Below, one piece after another: positions 32,893-40,148 of a stretch of 64,000 nucleotides of DNA; position 1 is the first letter of the stretch, and every line of letters starts with the position of its first letter. Both the position numbers and the translations under genes were made by a program. Location of the stretch: positions 62,001 to 126,000 of the forward strand of contig NZ_JAUTDN010000010.1 in NCBI RefSeq assembly GCF_030646155.1, read 5' to 3'. Source of the DNA: Conexibacter sp. CPCC 205762. GTDB taxonomy: Bacteria > Actinomycetota > Thermoleophilia > Solirubrobacterales > Solirubrobacteraceae. A model generated the notes under the pieces. It did no database searches and was not told where the DNA came from. It worked only from the letters and a program-made list of their open reading frames with translations.

Positions 32893-33408
32893 GTGAGCGT
32901 GCTGACGCGCATCCGCGCCCGCTGGGGGATGAGCGAGGGCAGCGCGCCCGCCGGCTTCGCGCCGGCCACGAAGCTGGCCGCACGCGCCCGCCGCTCCGCA
33001 CGCGCCGCCGGCGACGGCGCCGCTGACGGCGCCGCGCTCGACGTCCGCGTGCGCGAGCTGCTGGGCGAGCGCGAGCGCCTGACCGAGCGCTTCGCGCTGC
33101 TGCAGACCGACCTCGGCGGCGTCTTCTACGAGATGGCGATCCGCGACCACGTGCGGATGGACGTGCTGACCGCCCGCGCGGCCGAGCTGCAGCGCGTCGA
33201 CCAGGCGCTGGCCGAGGTCGAGCGTCAGCTGCGCGAGCCCTCCCCGTTCGCACCGGCGCCGCCGAATCCGTTCACGCCCGCCCCGCCGCGGGGAGCGGCG
33301 CCGCCGCCCGTCAACGGCGCCGCGCCGCCCGCCGGAGGGCCGCCCGTCAACGGCGCCGCCCCGCCCGCCGGAGGGCCGCCCGCCACGCCCCCGGAGGCCG
33401 CGTCATGA
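32893..33408 (+). CDS. Coiled-coil protein with Pro/Ala/Gly repeat tail
   Basis: 171 residues, no recognised family. Residues 50-115 form a Leu/Arg/Glu-rich helical segment that could be a coiled coil (VRVRELLGERERLTERFALL...). From residue 118 the tail is Pro/Ala/Gly-rich with two exact-length 12-residue repeats, PPVNGAAPPAGG-like, encoded by a 36-bp tandem repeat. No signal peptide is seen. GAGGGG lies just before the GTG. Its stop overlaps the start of the next gene (ATGA). Possibly a partner of that secreted or anchored protein. Confidence 0.5.
   Translation: MSVLTRIRARWGMSEGSAPAGFAPATKLAARARRSARAAGDGAADGAALDVRVRELLGERERLTERFALLQTDLGGVFYEMAIRDHVRMDVLTARAAELQRVDQALAEVERQLREPSPFAPAPPNPFTPAPPRGAAPPPVNGAAPPAGGPPVNGAAPPAGGPPATPPEAAS
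33304..33375 (+). repeat. 36-bp tandem repeat, two copies
   Basis: Two adjacent 36-bp units (33304-33339 and 33340-33375) differing at one base, with a partial third copy. They encode the Pro-rich repeats of the coiled-coil protein. Confidence 0.85.
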
Positions 33409-34949
33409 GCCGCTGGCGGCAGTGGCTGCTGGCGACGCTGTCGGTGCTGGCGACGGGGCTGGTGCTGATCGAGGGCGGGGGCGGCTCGTTCGCCGACGCG
33501 CTCGACGCCGTCCGCGCCTCCGCGCCGGTCGCCCGCACGGTCACCAGCCCGCTGCTGGCCGGCGGCGGCTCCTCCGACGACGCCGCCTCCGCGGACGACG
33601 GCGACGCGCTCGCAGACAGCTCCACCGCCGACGAGGAGCCGAGCGACGCCGGCGCCTCCGACGACACCGCCGGGAGCGACGGCGCCGCCACCACCGACGA
33701 CAGCACCGCCGACTCCGGCGACGACGCCGTCGGCAGCGGCGGCGACGGCCCGGCCGCCCCAGCCGACGAGCCCGCGAAGCCGACGAAGGTCAAGCACGTC
33801 TTCGTCATCTCGCTCGCCGGCCACGGCTACGACGCCGCCTTCGGCGCGCAGTCGCAGGCGCCATATCTGTCTGGCAGATTGCGGCCGCAGGGTGTGCTGC
33901 TGGAGCAGGCGACGGCGCTCGCCGCCGACGGCCTGCCCGACCGGCTGGCGCAGATCGGCGGCCAGCCGCCGAACGCGCAGACGCAGGCCGGCTGCCCGAC
34001 CTACGCCGAGATCCCGCCGTCGGCGACCGTCAGCGACAGCGGCGAGGTGACCGCCGACGGCTGCGTCTTCCCCAACACGGTCACGACGATCGGCGACCAG
34101 CTGACGTCGAGAGGGCTGAGCTGGCGCGCCTACGTCGAGGACCTCGACCGCGGCCCGGACAGACGCACCGCCTGCCGCCACCCGGCCTCCAACGCCGCCG
34201 ACGACACCGTCAGCGGCCGGCCCGGAGACAGCTACGCGACGCGCCTGAACCCGTTCGTCTACTACCACTCGCTGCTCGACCTCGGCGACTGCGACGCCAA
34301 CGACGGCCCGCTGGAGCGGCTCGGCGACGACCTGAGAGGGGCGAAGACGACGGCCAACCTCAGCTGGATCGCGCCCAACCTCTGCAACAGCGGCAGCGAG
34401 TCGCCCTGCGCCGACGGCAGCGCCGGGGGCCTTGCGGCGGCCGACGCCTTCCTCGCGACCTGGGTCCCGCGGATCCTCGCCTCGCCCGCCTACAAGCAGG
34501 ACGGCGTGCTGATCGTCAGCTTCGCCGGCCGCGTCGCGGCGACCGCATCGGCACCCGCTGCCGGCACGACGACGCCCGCCACCGGCTCGGCGCCCGCCCC
34601 CGGCGCGACGACGCCGACCGGCACGAGCCCGCCCGCGGGCGCGACGACGCCGACCGGCACGAGCCCGGCCGCGGGCGTGACGACCCCGGCGGCCACGACC
34701 CCGGCCGTCCCCGGCGCGACGACGCCGGCCGCCGCCCCCAGCGGCGGCGACCTCCGCAACGGCGCGCTGGTCGTGTCGCGCTTCGCGCAGGCCGGCACGA
34801 CCGCGGGCGCGAGATACGACGCCTACTCGCTGCTGCGCTCGATCGAGGACCTGTTCGCGCTCAGACCGCTGGCTCGCGCCGCGGCCGCCAGCTCGTTCGC
34901 CCCGACCGCGCTCGCCTCGGCGTACACGGAGCCGCCCGGGGACGGCTGA
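33405..34949 (+). CDS. Degenerate phosphoesterase-family (PF04185-like) exported protein
   Basis: 514 residues. An N-terminal hydrophobic segment (8-22) serves as signal or anchor, then an Asp/Ser-rich acidic linker (55-115). The core from residue 130 matches acid phosphatase/phospholipase C-like proteins (HVFVISLAGHGYDAAFG, QAPYLSG, CVFPNTVTTIGDQL, NPFVYYHSLLD, LSWIAPNLCN). The usual metal ligands are missing: the normal LENHSYD reads LAGHGYD (138-139) and the late WDE reads SFAGR. A Thr/Pro/Ala repeat of about 60 residues splits the core. It is probably non-catalytic or altered. It sits at the end of the pst gene string. Confidence 0.65.
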   Translation: MSRWRQWLLATLSVLATGLVLIEGGGGSFADALDAVRASAPVARTVTSPLLAGGGSSDDAASADDGDALADSSTADEEPSDAGASDDTAGSDGAATTDDSTADSGDDAVGSGGDGPAAPADEPAKPTKVKHVFVISLAGHGYDAAFGAQSQAPYLSGRLRPQGVLLEQATALAADGLPDRLAQIGGQPPNAQTQAGCPTYAEIPPSATVSDSGEVTADGCVFPNTVTTIGDQLTSRGLSWRAYVEDLDRGPDRRTACRHPASNAADDTVSGRPGDSYATRLNPFVYYHSLLDLGDCDANDGPLERLGDDLRGAKTTANLSWIAPNLCNSGSESPCADGSAGGLAAADAFLATWVPRILASPAYKQDGVLIVSFAGRVAATASAPAAGTTTPATGSAPAPGATTPTGTSPPAGATTPTGTSPAAGVTTPAATTPAVPGATTPAAAPSGGDLRNGALVVSRFAQAGTTAGARYDAYSLLRSIEDLFALRPLARAAAASSFAPTALASAYTEPPGDG

Positions 34950-35011
34950 CGCCGACGCGCGACGCGGCACGCGGCGGGGGGGGCGAACTTCTCGCCCGCA
35001 CCCCTCTAACA

Positions 35012-35037
35012 GACCTCCCGCAACCGACTCGGAGGTC
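35012..35037 (+). promoter_or_regulatory. Stem-loop covering a ribosome binding site
   Basis: GACCTCC (35012-35018) pairs exactly with GGAGGTC (35031-35037); the latter contains the Shine-Dalgarno sequence of the gene starting at 35046. Pairing would hide it. Confidence 0.45.
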
Positions 35038-35045
35038 CGTTTCCC

Positions 35046-35456
35046 GTGCTGTTCCTCGCCCCGCTGCTGCTCGCGCTCTACGGCGTCGCCGCGCTCGTCA
35101 GCCTGCACCGCAATCGCCGTCGAACCGCGCGGGCGCCAGGCGTCGTGCTCGGGTTCGACTCGCGTGACCGGCGACGCGGCCCGCTCCCGCGCTTCGGCCG
35201 CGGGGCGCGTCTGCCGGTCGTCCGCTTCCGCACCGCCGACGGGCGCGAGATCGTCACTCTCGCCGCGACCTCGGCCGTGCTGGCCGCGCTGCGCGCCGGC
35301 GATCGGGTCGCGGTCCTCTACGACCGCGCCGAGCCGACGCGCGCACGGCTCGACCATCTGCGCCTGCTCGGCGCATGCTCGTTCAGGCGAGCGAGCGCGC
35401 GACCTGCTCGAGCCGGTCCATCGACTCCTGCATGCCGCCTTCCATGCCCGAGTTGA
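35046..35456 (+). CDS. DUF3592-like membrane protein
   Basis: 136 residues. One N-terminal transmembrane helix, then a small beta domain: APGVVLGFDSR, PVVRFRTADGREIVTLAATS, and DRVAVLYDRAEPTRARLDHLRLLG. This matches the DUF3592 pattern of strand, R-F-x-x-x-D/N-G, and V-x-V-x-Y-D-P-x-x-P. GTG start 8 nt after GGAGGT. The last 25 residues overlap the 3' end of the convergent SRPBCC gene by 74 bp and look like antisense coding, so the original stop may have been lost. Confidence 0.65.
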   Translation: MLFLAPLLLALYGVAALVSLHRNRRRTARAPGVVLGFDSRDRRRGPLPRFGRGARLPVVRFRTADGREIVTLAATSAVLAALRAGDRVAVLYDRAEPTRARLDHLRLLGACSFRRASARPARAGPSTPACRLPCPS

Positions 35457-35865
35457 TGTGACCGTCGCGCGCCTCCTTGGAGTCGTGGTCGATCAGCATC
35501 TCCATGCGCGTGCGGTCGCCGAGGTCGACGAAGCTGTTGGTGACGAGCGATCTCGCGTCGGCCATCCCCTCGAAGATCTCGGTGTTGACGATCCGCTCGT
35601 GCTCGGCGATCTCCTGGTAGACGCCGTTGAAGGCGACCTCGAAATCGCCGTGGGCGACCATCACGTAGCGCCAGCCGCCGCCGACGCGGAAGTCGATCTC
35701 GGCGAGCGTGACCTCGCCGCGCTCGCCGGCCCACCAGCGCCGGACCAGTTCCGGCGTCGTCCACGCCTTCCACACGAGCGGAACGGGCGCGTCGAACTCG
35801 CGCACGATCAGGATCTGCGTGTCGGACGGCAGCGTGACCGTCGCGGTGCCGCTACTGCTGGGCAT
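35383..35865 (-). CDS. SRPBCC/AHSA1 (START-like) domain protein
   Basis: 160 residues. The family pattern is clear: REFDAPVPLVWKAWTTPELVRRWW at the start, a helix-grip fold with WRYVMVAHGDFEVAFNGVYQEI, and a late SGMEGGMQESMDRLEQV helix. Such proteins bind hydrophobic ligands and often pair with an ArsR regulator, as here. Its start overlaps the ArsR stop by 14 nt. Ligand unknown. Confidence 0.88.
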   Translation of the reverse strand: MPSSSGTATVTLPSDTQILIVREFDAPVPLVWKAWTTPELVRRWWAGERGEVTLAEIDFRVGGGWRYVMVAHGDFEVAFNGVYQEIAEHERIVNTEIFEGMADARSLVTNSFVDLGDRTRMEMLIDHDSKEARDGHINSGMEGGMQESMDRLEQVARSLA

Positions 35866-36199
35866 CTCTGTCCTCCTGCTTGAGTTCGTCGAGCACGGCG
35901 TCGAGCTGCTCGAAGCGCTGCTCCCACAGCCGCTCGAAGCTCTTGACCCAGTCGTGGACCGGCTTCAGCGCGGGAGCGTTGACGCGGTAGAGCCGCCGCC
36001 GTCCGGCGTCGCGCACGTCGACGAGGCCGACGTCGCGCAGCACGCGCAGGTGCTTGGAGACCTGCGGCTGCGCGACGCCGAGGGCGTCGACCAGCTCCTG
36101 CACCGGCCGTTCGCCGACGGCGAGCAGATCGAGGATCTCCCGCCGCCGGCTCTCCGCCACCGCGTTGAACACATCCGCCGTCGTCGCTGCTCGTGCCAT
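35852..36199 (-). CDS. ArsR-family regulator
   Basis: 115 residues. Winged helix with RREILDLLAVGERPVQELVDAL, VAQPQVSKHLRVLRDVGLVDV (recognition helix) and a RRRLYRVN wing. No CxC metal site is seen, so it is probably not a metal sensor. It belongs to the ArsR type found next to AHSA1 genes, where it represses the pair. A strong promoter overlaps a 20-bp palindrome just upstream, arguing for autoregulation. Confidence 0.9.
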   Translation of the reverse strand: MARAATTADVFNAVAESRRREILDLLAVGERPVQELVDALGVAQPQVSKHLRVLRDVGLVDVRDAGRRRLYRVNAPALKPVHDWVKSFERLWEQRFEQLDAVLDELKQEDRDAQQ

Positions 36200-36206
36200 G
36201 CGACGG

Positions 36207-36236
36207 ACATTACATACCGATATGGGAATGTGTCAA
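36207..36236 (-). promoter_or_regulatory. ArsR promoter with embedded palindromic operator
   Basis: On the minus strand TTGACA (36231-36236) and TAATGT (36207-36212) are 18 bp apart. The spacer is filled by the imperfect palindrome ACATACCGATATGGGAATGT (36212-36231), symmetric at 16 of 20 positions. A bound dimer would block RNA polymerase. Confidence 0.6.
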
Positions 36237-36317
36237 GCGGACGCGATGCCGGCTCGGCGATGTCAGCGAGCCGGCGCCGCGTCGCGAGCGCGCGAGGCGG
36301 CGCCGGGCTCAACGCCG

Positions 36318-37748
36318 TCAGCGGACCGCCGCCGCGTCGCCAGCGCGCGGGCGCGCGCCGCCCTCACCGGCCACGCCCTCCCGCCCCGGCGCGCGCAGGG
36401 CGACGAACAGCGCGCCGGCCACGAGCACGGCCGCGCCGACGAGCAGCGCGGCGCCGAAGCCGTCGACGAAGGCCGCCGAGTCCATCCCCGGCCCGAGCCG
36501 GCCGACGTGGTCGGCGAGCACGCTGCCGAGGACGGCGATCCCAAGCGCGCCGCCGACCTCGCGGGCGGCGTCGTTGACGGCCGAGGCGACGCCCTGCTCG
36601 GAGTCGGGCAGCGAGGAGACGATCGCGGTCGTCGCCGGGGTCGTCGCGAGCGCCATCCCGAGCCCGAGCACGAGCCCGCCGGCGAGCAGGTGCCAGTAGG
36701 AGGAGCCGGCGTCCATCGTCGACATCACGACCAGGCCGGCGGCCATCAGCGCCAGCCCGACCGGGCCGACCGGCCGCACGCCGACGCGCTCGACCAGCCG
36801 CGGCACACGCGGCGCGACCGCGACCATCACCAGCGCCATCGGCGCCAGCGCCGCGCCCGCCTCCAGCGGCGAGTAGCCGAGCACGAGCTGGAGGAACTGC
36901 AGCAGCACGAAGATCAGCCCGAACGCGGCGAAGAACTGCACGAAGACCGACAGCGACCCGCTGCCGAAGCCGCGCCGGCGGAACAGGCGCGGATCGAGCA
37001 GCGGCTGCGCCTGACGCAGCTCCCAGACGACGAACGCGACGCCGAGCACGACCGTGGCGGCGAAGCCGGCGACGACGAGCCCGTCGCCCCAGCCGCGCTG
37101 CGGCCCCTCGATGAACGCCCACACGAGCGCGGTCAGCGCGAGCGCCGAGAGCGCGCCACCGAGCGGGTCCAGCGGCTTGCGCTCGTGCTCGTCGCGCGCG
37201 GGCACGACGCGCAGCGTGCCGGCGAAGGCGATCGCCGCGAGCACGACCGAGAGCAGGAAGACCGACGACCAGCCGGCGACCTCCAGCAGGGCGCCCGAGA
37301 CGAGCAGGCCGAGCAGCGCGCTGCCGCCCGCGACACCGGCCCACGCGCCGACGGCGCGGTCGCGCTCGTCGGCGGGGAAGTTCGCGGTCACGATCGACAG
37401 CGTCGTCGGCATGATCAGCGCCGCGCCGAGCCCCATCACGGCGCGGACCGCGATCAGCGCGCCCGGGTCGCTGAGGGTGGTCGCGACGAGCGCGCCGCCG
37501 CCGTAGACCGCGAGGCCGGTCAGCAGCACGCGGCGACGACCGTAGCGGTCGCCGATCGCGCCGGCCGGCAGCAGCAGGCCGGCGAAGACGAGCGCGTAGG
37601 CGTCGACGACCCACTGCAGCTGGGTCGGCGTCGCGCCGGTGTCGCGCGCCAGGTCGGGCAGCGCGACGTTCAGCGACGAGACGGCGCTCACGACGGTCGC
37701 GAGCGCGAAGCACATCATCACGAGGATCGAACGGCGTCGAGCAGGCAT
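36318..37748 (-). CDS. DHA2-family MFS drug/proton antiporter
   Basis: 476 residues, about 14 hydrophobic segments as in EmrB/QacA. GDRYGRRRVLL is the loop 2-3 motif A and the LNVALPDLARD stretch in TM1 is the DHA2 signature; QGVASAVNDAAREVGGALG is motif C-like near the end. It exports toxic or hydrophobic compounds. The ATG has GGAGA 8 nt upstream; an in-frame GTG-like start 27 nt earlier was rejected. The divergent TetR gene with two matching operators between them points to its repressor. A paralogue lies at 48533. Confidence 0.92.
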   Translation of the reverse strand: MPARRRSILVMMCFALATVVSAVSSLNVALPDLARDTGATPTQLQWVVDAYALVFAGLLLPAGAIGDRYGRRRVLLTGLAVYGGGALVATTLSDPGALIAVRAVMGLGAALIMPTTLSIVTANFPADERDRAVGAWAGVAGGSALLGLLVSGALLEVAGWSSVFLLSVVLAAIAFAGTLRVVPARDEHERKPLDPLGGALSALALTALVWAFIEGPQRGWGDGLVVAGFAATVVLGVAFVVWELRQAQPLLDPRLFRRRGFGSGSLSVFVQFFAAFGLIFVLLQFLQLVLGYSPLEAGAALAPMALVMVAVAPRVPRLVERVGVRPVGPVGLALMAAGLVVMSTMDAGSSYWHLLAGGLVLGLGMALATTPATTAIVSSLPDSEQGVASAVNDAAREVGGALGIAVLGSVLADHVGRLGPGMDSAAFVDGFGAALLVGAAVLVAGALFVALRAPGREGVAGEGGARPRAGDAAAVR

Positions 37749-37812
37749 CGGGCTTTCTCCAGACGCGTGGTCCACCGGTGCGCGCCCGCTCCAGGCGCCC
37801 GCCGGCAGAAGA

Positions 37813-37830
37813 TTTCAACGGTTGATGAAA
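37813..37830. promoter_or_regulatory. TetR operator copy 1
   Basis: TTTCA-N8-TGAAA palindrome with the core AACGGTTGA, itself an odd-length inverted repeat. Same pattern as the copy at 37857. Confidence 0.6.
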
Positions 37831-37856
37831 ACCACCGTCGCAGATCGTCCGCTAGA

Positions 37857-37874
37857 TTTCAACGTGCGATGAAA
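37857..37874. promoter_or_regulatory. TetR operator copy 2, overlapping the TetR start codon
   Basis: TTTCA-N8-TGAAA; 13 of 18 positions are fixed by matching arms and AACG/GA core bases shared with copy 1, 44 bp away. It spans the ATG at 37869, and TAGATT (37853-37858) overlaps it. Confidence 0.6.
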
Positions 37875-38453
37875 AGCTCGTCACGGAAAAGACGCGGCCC
37901 GCGCGGGGACGGGGCGCAGGCGCGGGAGGCGATCCTGGCGGCGGCGCGGGAGCAGTTCGGCGCACGTGGGTACGACGCCGCGACGCTGCGCGGGATCGCG
38001 ACCGCGGCGGGAGTCGACGTGGCGCTCGTCTCGTACTACTTCGGCGCCAAGAGCGACCTGTTCGTCGCCGCGCTGCATCTGCCGATCTCGCCCGCGCAGA
38101 TCCTCGACGCGCTGCTCGCCGCCGGCACAGACGGGCTCGGCGAGCGACTGTTCGAGCGGCTGCTGGCGGTCTGGGACGAGCCGGCCAGCGGCGCGCAGCT
38201 GATCAGCGTGCTGCGCTCCGCCACGAGCCAGTTCGACATGCTGCGCGACTTCCTGACGCAGCAGATCGTCCCCCGCCTCGCCGCCGCGATCGACGCCCCC
38301 GACGCCGAGCTGCGCGCGACCGCCGTCGCCTCCCAGGTGCTCGGCCTGCTGCTCGCCCGCTACGTGCTCAGAGTCGAGCCGCTCGCCTCCGCCCCGCGCG
38401 CCGAGGTCGCCGCGCTGTACGCGCCGACGATCCAGCGCTACGTCGACGGCTGA
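37869..38453 (+). CDS. TetR-family regulator of the DHA2 exporter
   Basis: 194 residues. The DNA-binding domain is AREAILAAAREQFGARGYDAATLRGIATAAGVDVALVSYYFGAKSDL in continuous TetR pattern from residue 19 to 64. The C-terminal domain resembles the TetR_C_17 type (ISVLRSATSQFDMLRDFL). It is divergent from the exporter gene, with two TTTCA-N8-TGAAA sites between them, one on its own start. Autorepression and repression of the exporter are likely. Confidence 0.9.
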   Translation: MKSSSRKRRGPRGDGAQAREAILAAAREQFGARGYDAATLRGIATAAGVDVALVSYYFGAKSDLFVAALHLPISPAQILDALLAAGTDGLGERLFERLLAVWDEPASGAQLISVLRSATSQFDMLRDFLTQQIVPRLAAAIDAPDAELRATAVASQVLGLLLARYVLRVEPLASAPRAEVAALYAPTIQRYVDG

Positions 38454-38466
38454 GGCGCGCCCTCAG
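38450..38466. terminator. Stem-loop built from two convergent stop codons
   Basis: CTGAGG-CGCGC-CCTCAG joins the TGA of the TetR gene to the TGA of the convergent secreted-protein gene in one 6-bp (7 with a flanking G-C) stem. No T-tract is present, so its effect on termination is uncertain. Confidence 0.35.
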
Positions 38467-39950
38467 CGCGTCGGCGGCACCAGCACGCGCAGGTATCTGG
38501 CCCAGTCGACGCCGGAGGCGACGTCGAAGGTGAAGAGGCCGTTGCGCCCCGGCAGGCCGCTGTCGGCGGCGAACGTGACGAGCGGGTCGGTGACGCCGAA
38601 CGCGGTGTAGGTCGCACCGGACTCGAACATCAGCCCGAAGCCGGAGCCGCCGGTGTCGCCGAAGTAGCCGCCGTAATGGGCGAGCGCGGTGAGGATCGTC
38701 TTCTTCCACTGCGGCACGTCGAGCGCGGCGATCTCGTCGTCGCTCATCGCCAGCTGGAGCCGCGCGCCGAGCGGCGGCGCGTTGACGTCCTCGGCGGCCG
38801 GGCAGCGGCTGGCGCCGTGGGTCGCCGGCCACACGTAGGCGCTCTGGCCCGCCGGCCCGACGACCGTGCCGTGGCCGAAGGCGGTCGTCGCCGAGGAGCA
38901 CTTGAGCACGATGAAGAGCGCGTGGTCGATCTCGCCGGCGGCCATCTCCGGCGCGCGGATGATGCCGGCGAGGTTGCCGAACAGCGACGCCGTCGCCTTG
39001 CCGTCGAGGCCGTCGCCGTCGATCGGAATGCGGCCGCCGATCGAGAAGCTGAGCGTGCCGCCGCCCGCCGGCTTCGAGCTCACCTGCCAGAAGTCGTACT
39101 CCCAGCCGGCCGGCGTCACGACCGTCATGTGCCCGTCGCCGCCGGCGGCAGCTCTGGCGGCGTCCGGGATCGGGATTCTCGTGCCCTGGATCGCGTTCGG
39201 GGTGCCGGTCGCGCGCAGCGTGAAGAGCGGATCGGTCGGCTGCGACCAGTAGGTCGGGTGGCCGTAGTCGCTGCTCGTCCCGGAGCCGCCGGCGACCATG
39301 TTCGCCGGCTGCCCCCAGCCGAGGACCTTGCGCACGATCGCGGCCGAGTTCGGATGCACCTCGCCCCCGGCGGCGAGCCGGTTGAAGGGCGAGCTGTCGG
39401 CGTACGGCCGCCAGTCGGCGCCCGGCCACGAGCCGGCGCCGTAGCCGTCCCAGCCCTCCATCGTGCCGGCTCTTCTGGCCGGCGGCGTCGGCGGCTTCGG
39501 GTCGGGCCGCGTCGGGACCTCCGGATCGGGCTGGACCGGGTCAGGCGTGGTCGCCGGCGGCGGGCTCGACGGCACCGGGCCGGGCACCGGCTGCGGCGAC
39601 GGCCGCGGCGCGCCCGAGAGCACGTCGATCTGCTCGCGCGCAGGCGCTCTCCTCGCCTTGCGACAGGCCTTGCGCCGCGCCGCCTCGCGTCTCGCCTCGC
39701 GCCGCTTGAAGGCCGTGCGCTGCCGCGACGTCATGCGCGCCAGCTTGCGCGCCCGCGCCCGTCTCTGGGTCGCGGTCAGCCGCTTCTTCGGCGTGCACTT
39801 CACGGTCTTCGCGGCAGCCGCGCCCGCACGCGCGCTCGCGGCGCCAGCCGGCCGCGACGCGACGACGAGCCCCAGCAGCGATGCGACCAGCGCCGCGCAC
39901 AGCACGACGGCGAACGAACGTACGACACGGACGGAGCCCGATGCAGGCAT
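38463..39950 (-). CDS. Secreted protein with basic, Pro-rich and unknown C-terminal domains
   Basis: 495 residues from the ATG preceded by AAGGGA. Signal peptide at residues 5-37. Residues 48-105 are strongly basic (KRLTATQRRARARKLARM and similar), suiting binding to anionic wall polymers or DNA. A Pro-rich linker spans about 112-160. The C-terminal 330 residues form a globular domain with repeated Gly/Thr strands, PFNRLAAGGEVHPNSA near its start and HALFIVLKCSS and PQWKKTILTALAHYGGYFGDTGG later. I do not recognise it; the His and Asp residues suggest but do not prove an enzyme or glycan-binding module. Confidence 0.7.
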   Translation of the reverse strand: MPASGSVRVVRSFAVVLCAALVASLLGLVVASRPAGAASARAGAAAAKTVKCTPKKRLTATQRRARARKLARMTSRQRTAFKRREARREAARRKACRKARRAPAREQIDVLSGAPRPSPQPVPGPVPSSPPPATTPDPVQPDPEVPTRPDPKPPTPPARRAGTMEGWDGYGAGSWPGADWRPYADSSPFNRLAAGGEVHPNSAAIVRKVLGWGQPANMVAGGSGTSSDYGHPTYWSQPTDPLFTLRATGTPNAIQGTRIPIPDAARAAAGGDGHMTVVTPAGWEYDFWQVSSKPAGGGTLSFSIGGRIPIDGDGLDGKATASLFGNLAGIIRAPEMAAGEIDHALFIVLKCSSATTAFGHGTVVGPAGQSAYVWPATHGASRCPAAEDVNAPPLGARLQLAMSDDEIAALDVPQWKKTILTALAHYGGYFGDTGGSGFGLMFESGATYTAFGVTDPLVTFAADSGLPGRNGLFTFDVASGVDWARYLRVLVPPTR

Positions 39951-40148
39951 GCAGGTTCCCTTCGATGGCCGGGCGGTCGCGGTCAAGAGAGCGGATTCTG
40001 GAGCTTCGCGCCAGCGCGAATGCGCTTTTGCGGTGAACGAGCGGCGTGATCCTATGCGGATCCGGGAGCTTCATGCGTTATGAACGGCGACGCGCCCACG
40101 CCGCGCTCAGCGGCCTCAGCGCGCTCGCGCCAGGCCGCGCCCGCGCAC

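Noticed and set aside
33304..33390. Short direct repeats considered as a CRISPR
   Set aside because: Units are adjacent, in frame and encode Pro-rich repeats; there are no spacers.
36260..36360. GCGCGAG/GCGTCGC repeats downstream of the MFS gene as a recombination site
   Set aside because: Imperfect, short and expected by chance in such GC-rich sequence.
36054..37868. Long plus-strand frame running into the TetR gene
   Set aside because: Antisense of the DHA2 exporter up to 37868; only the part from the ATG at 37869 has TetR features and its own operator.
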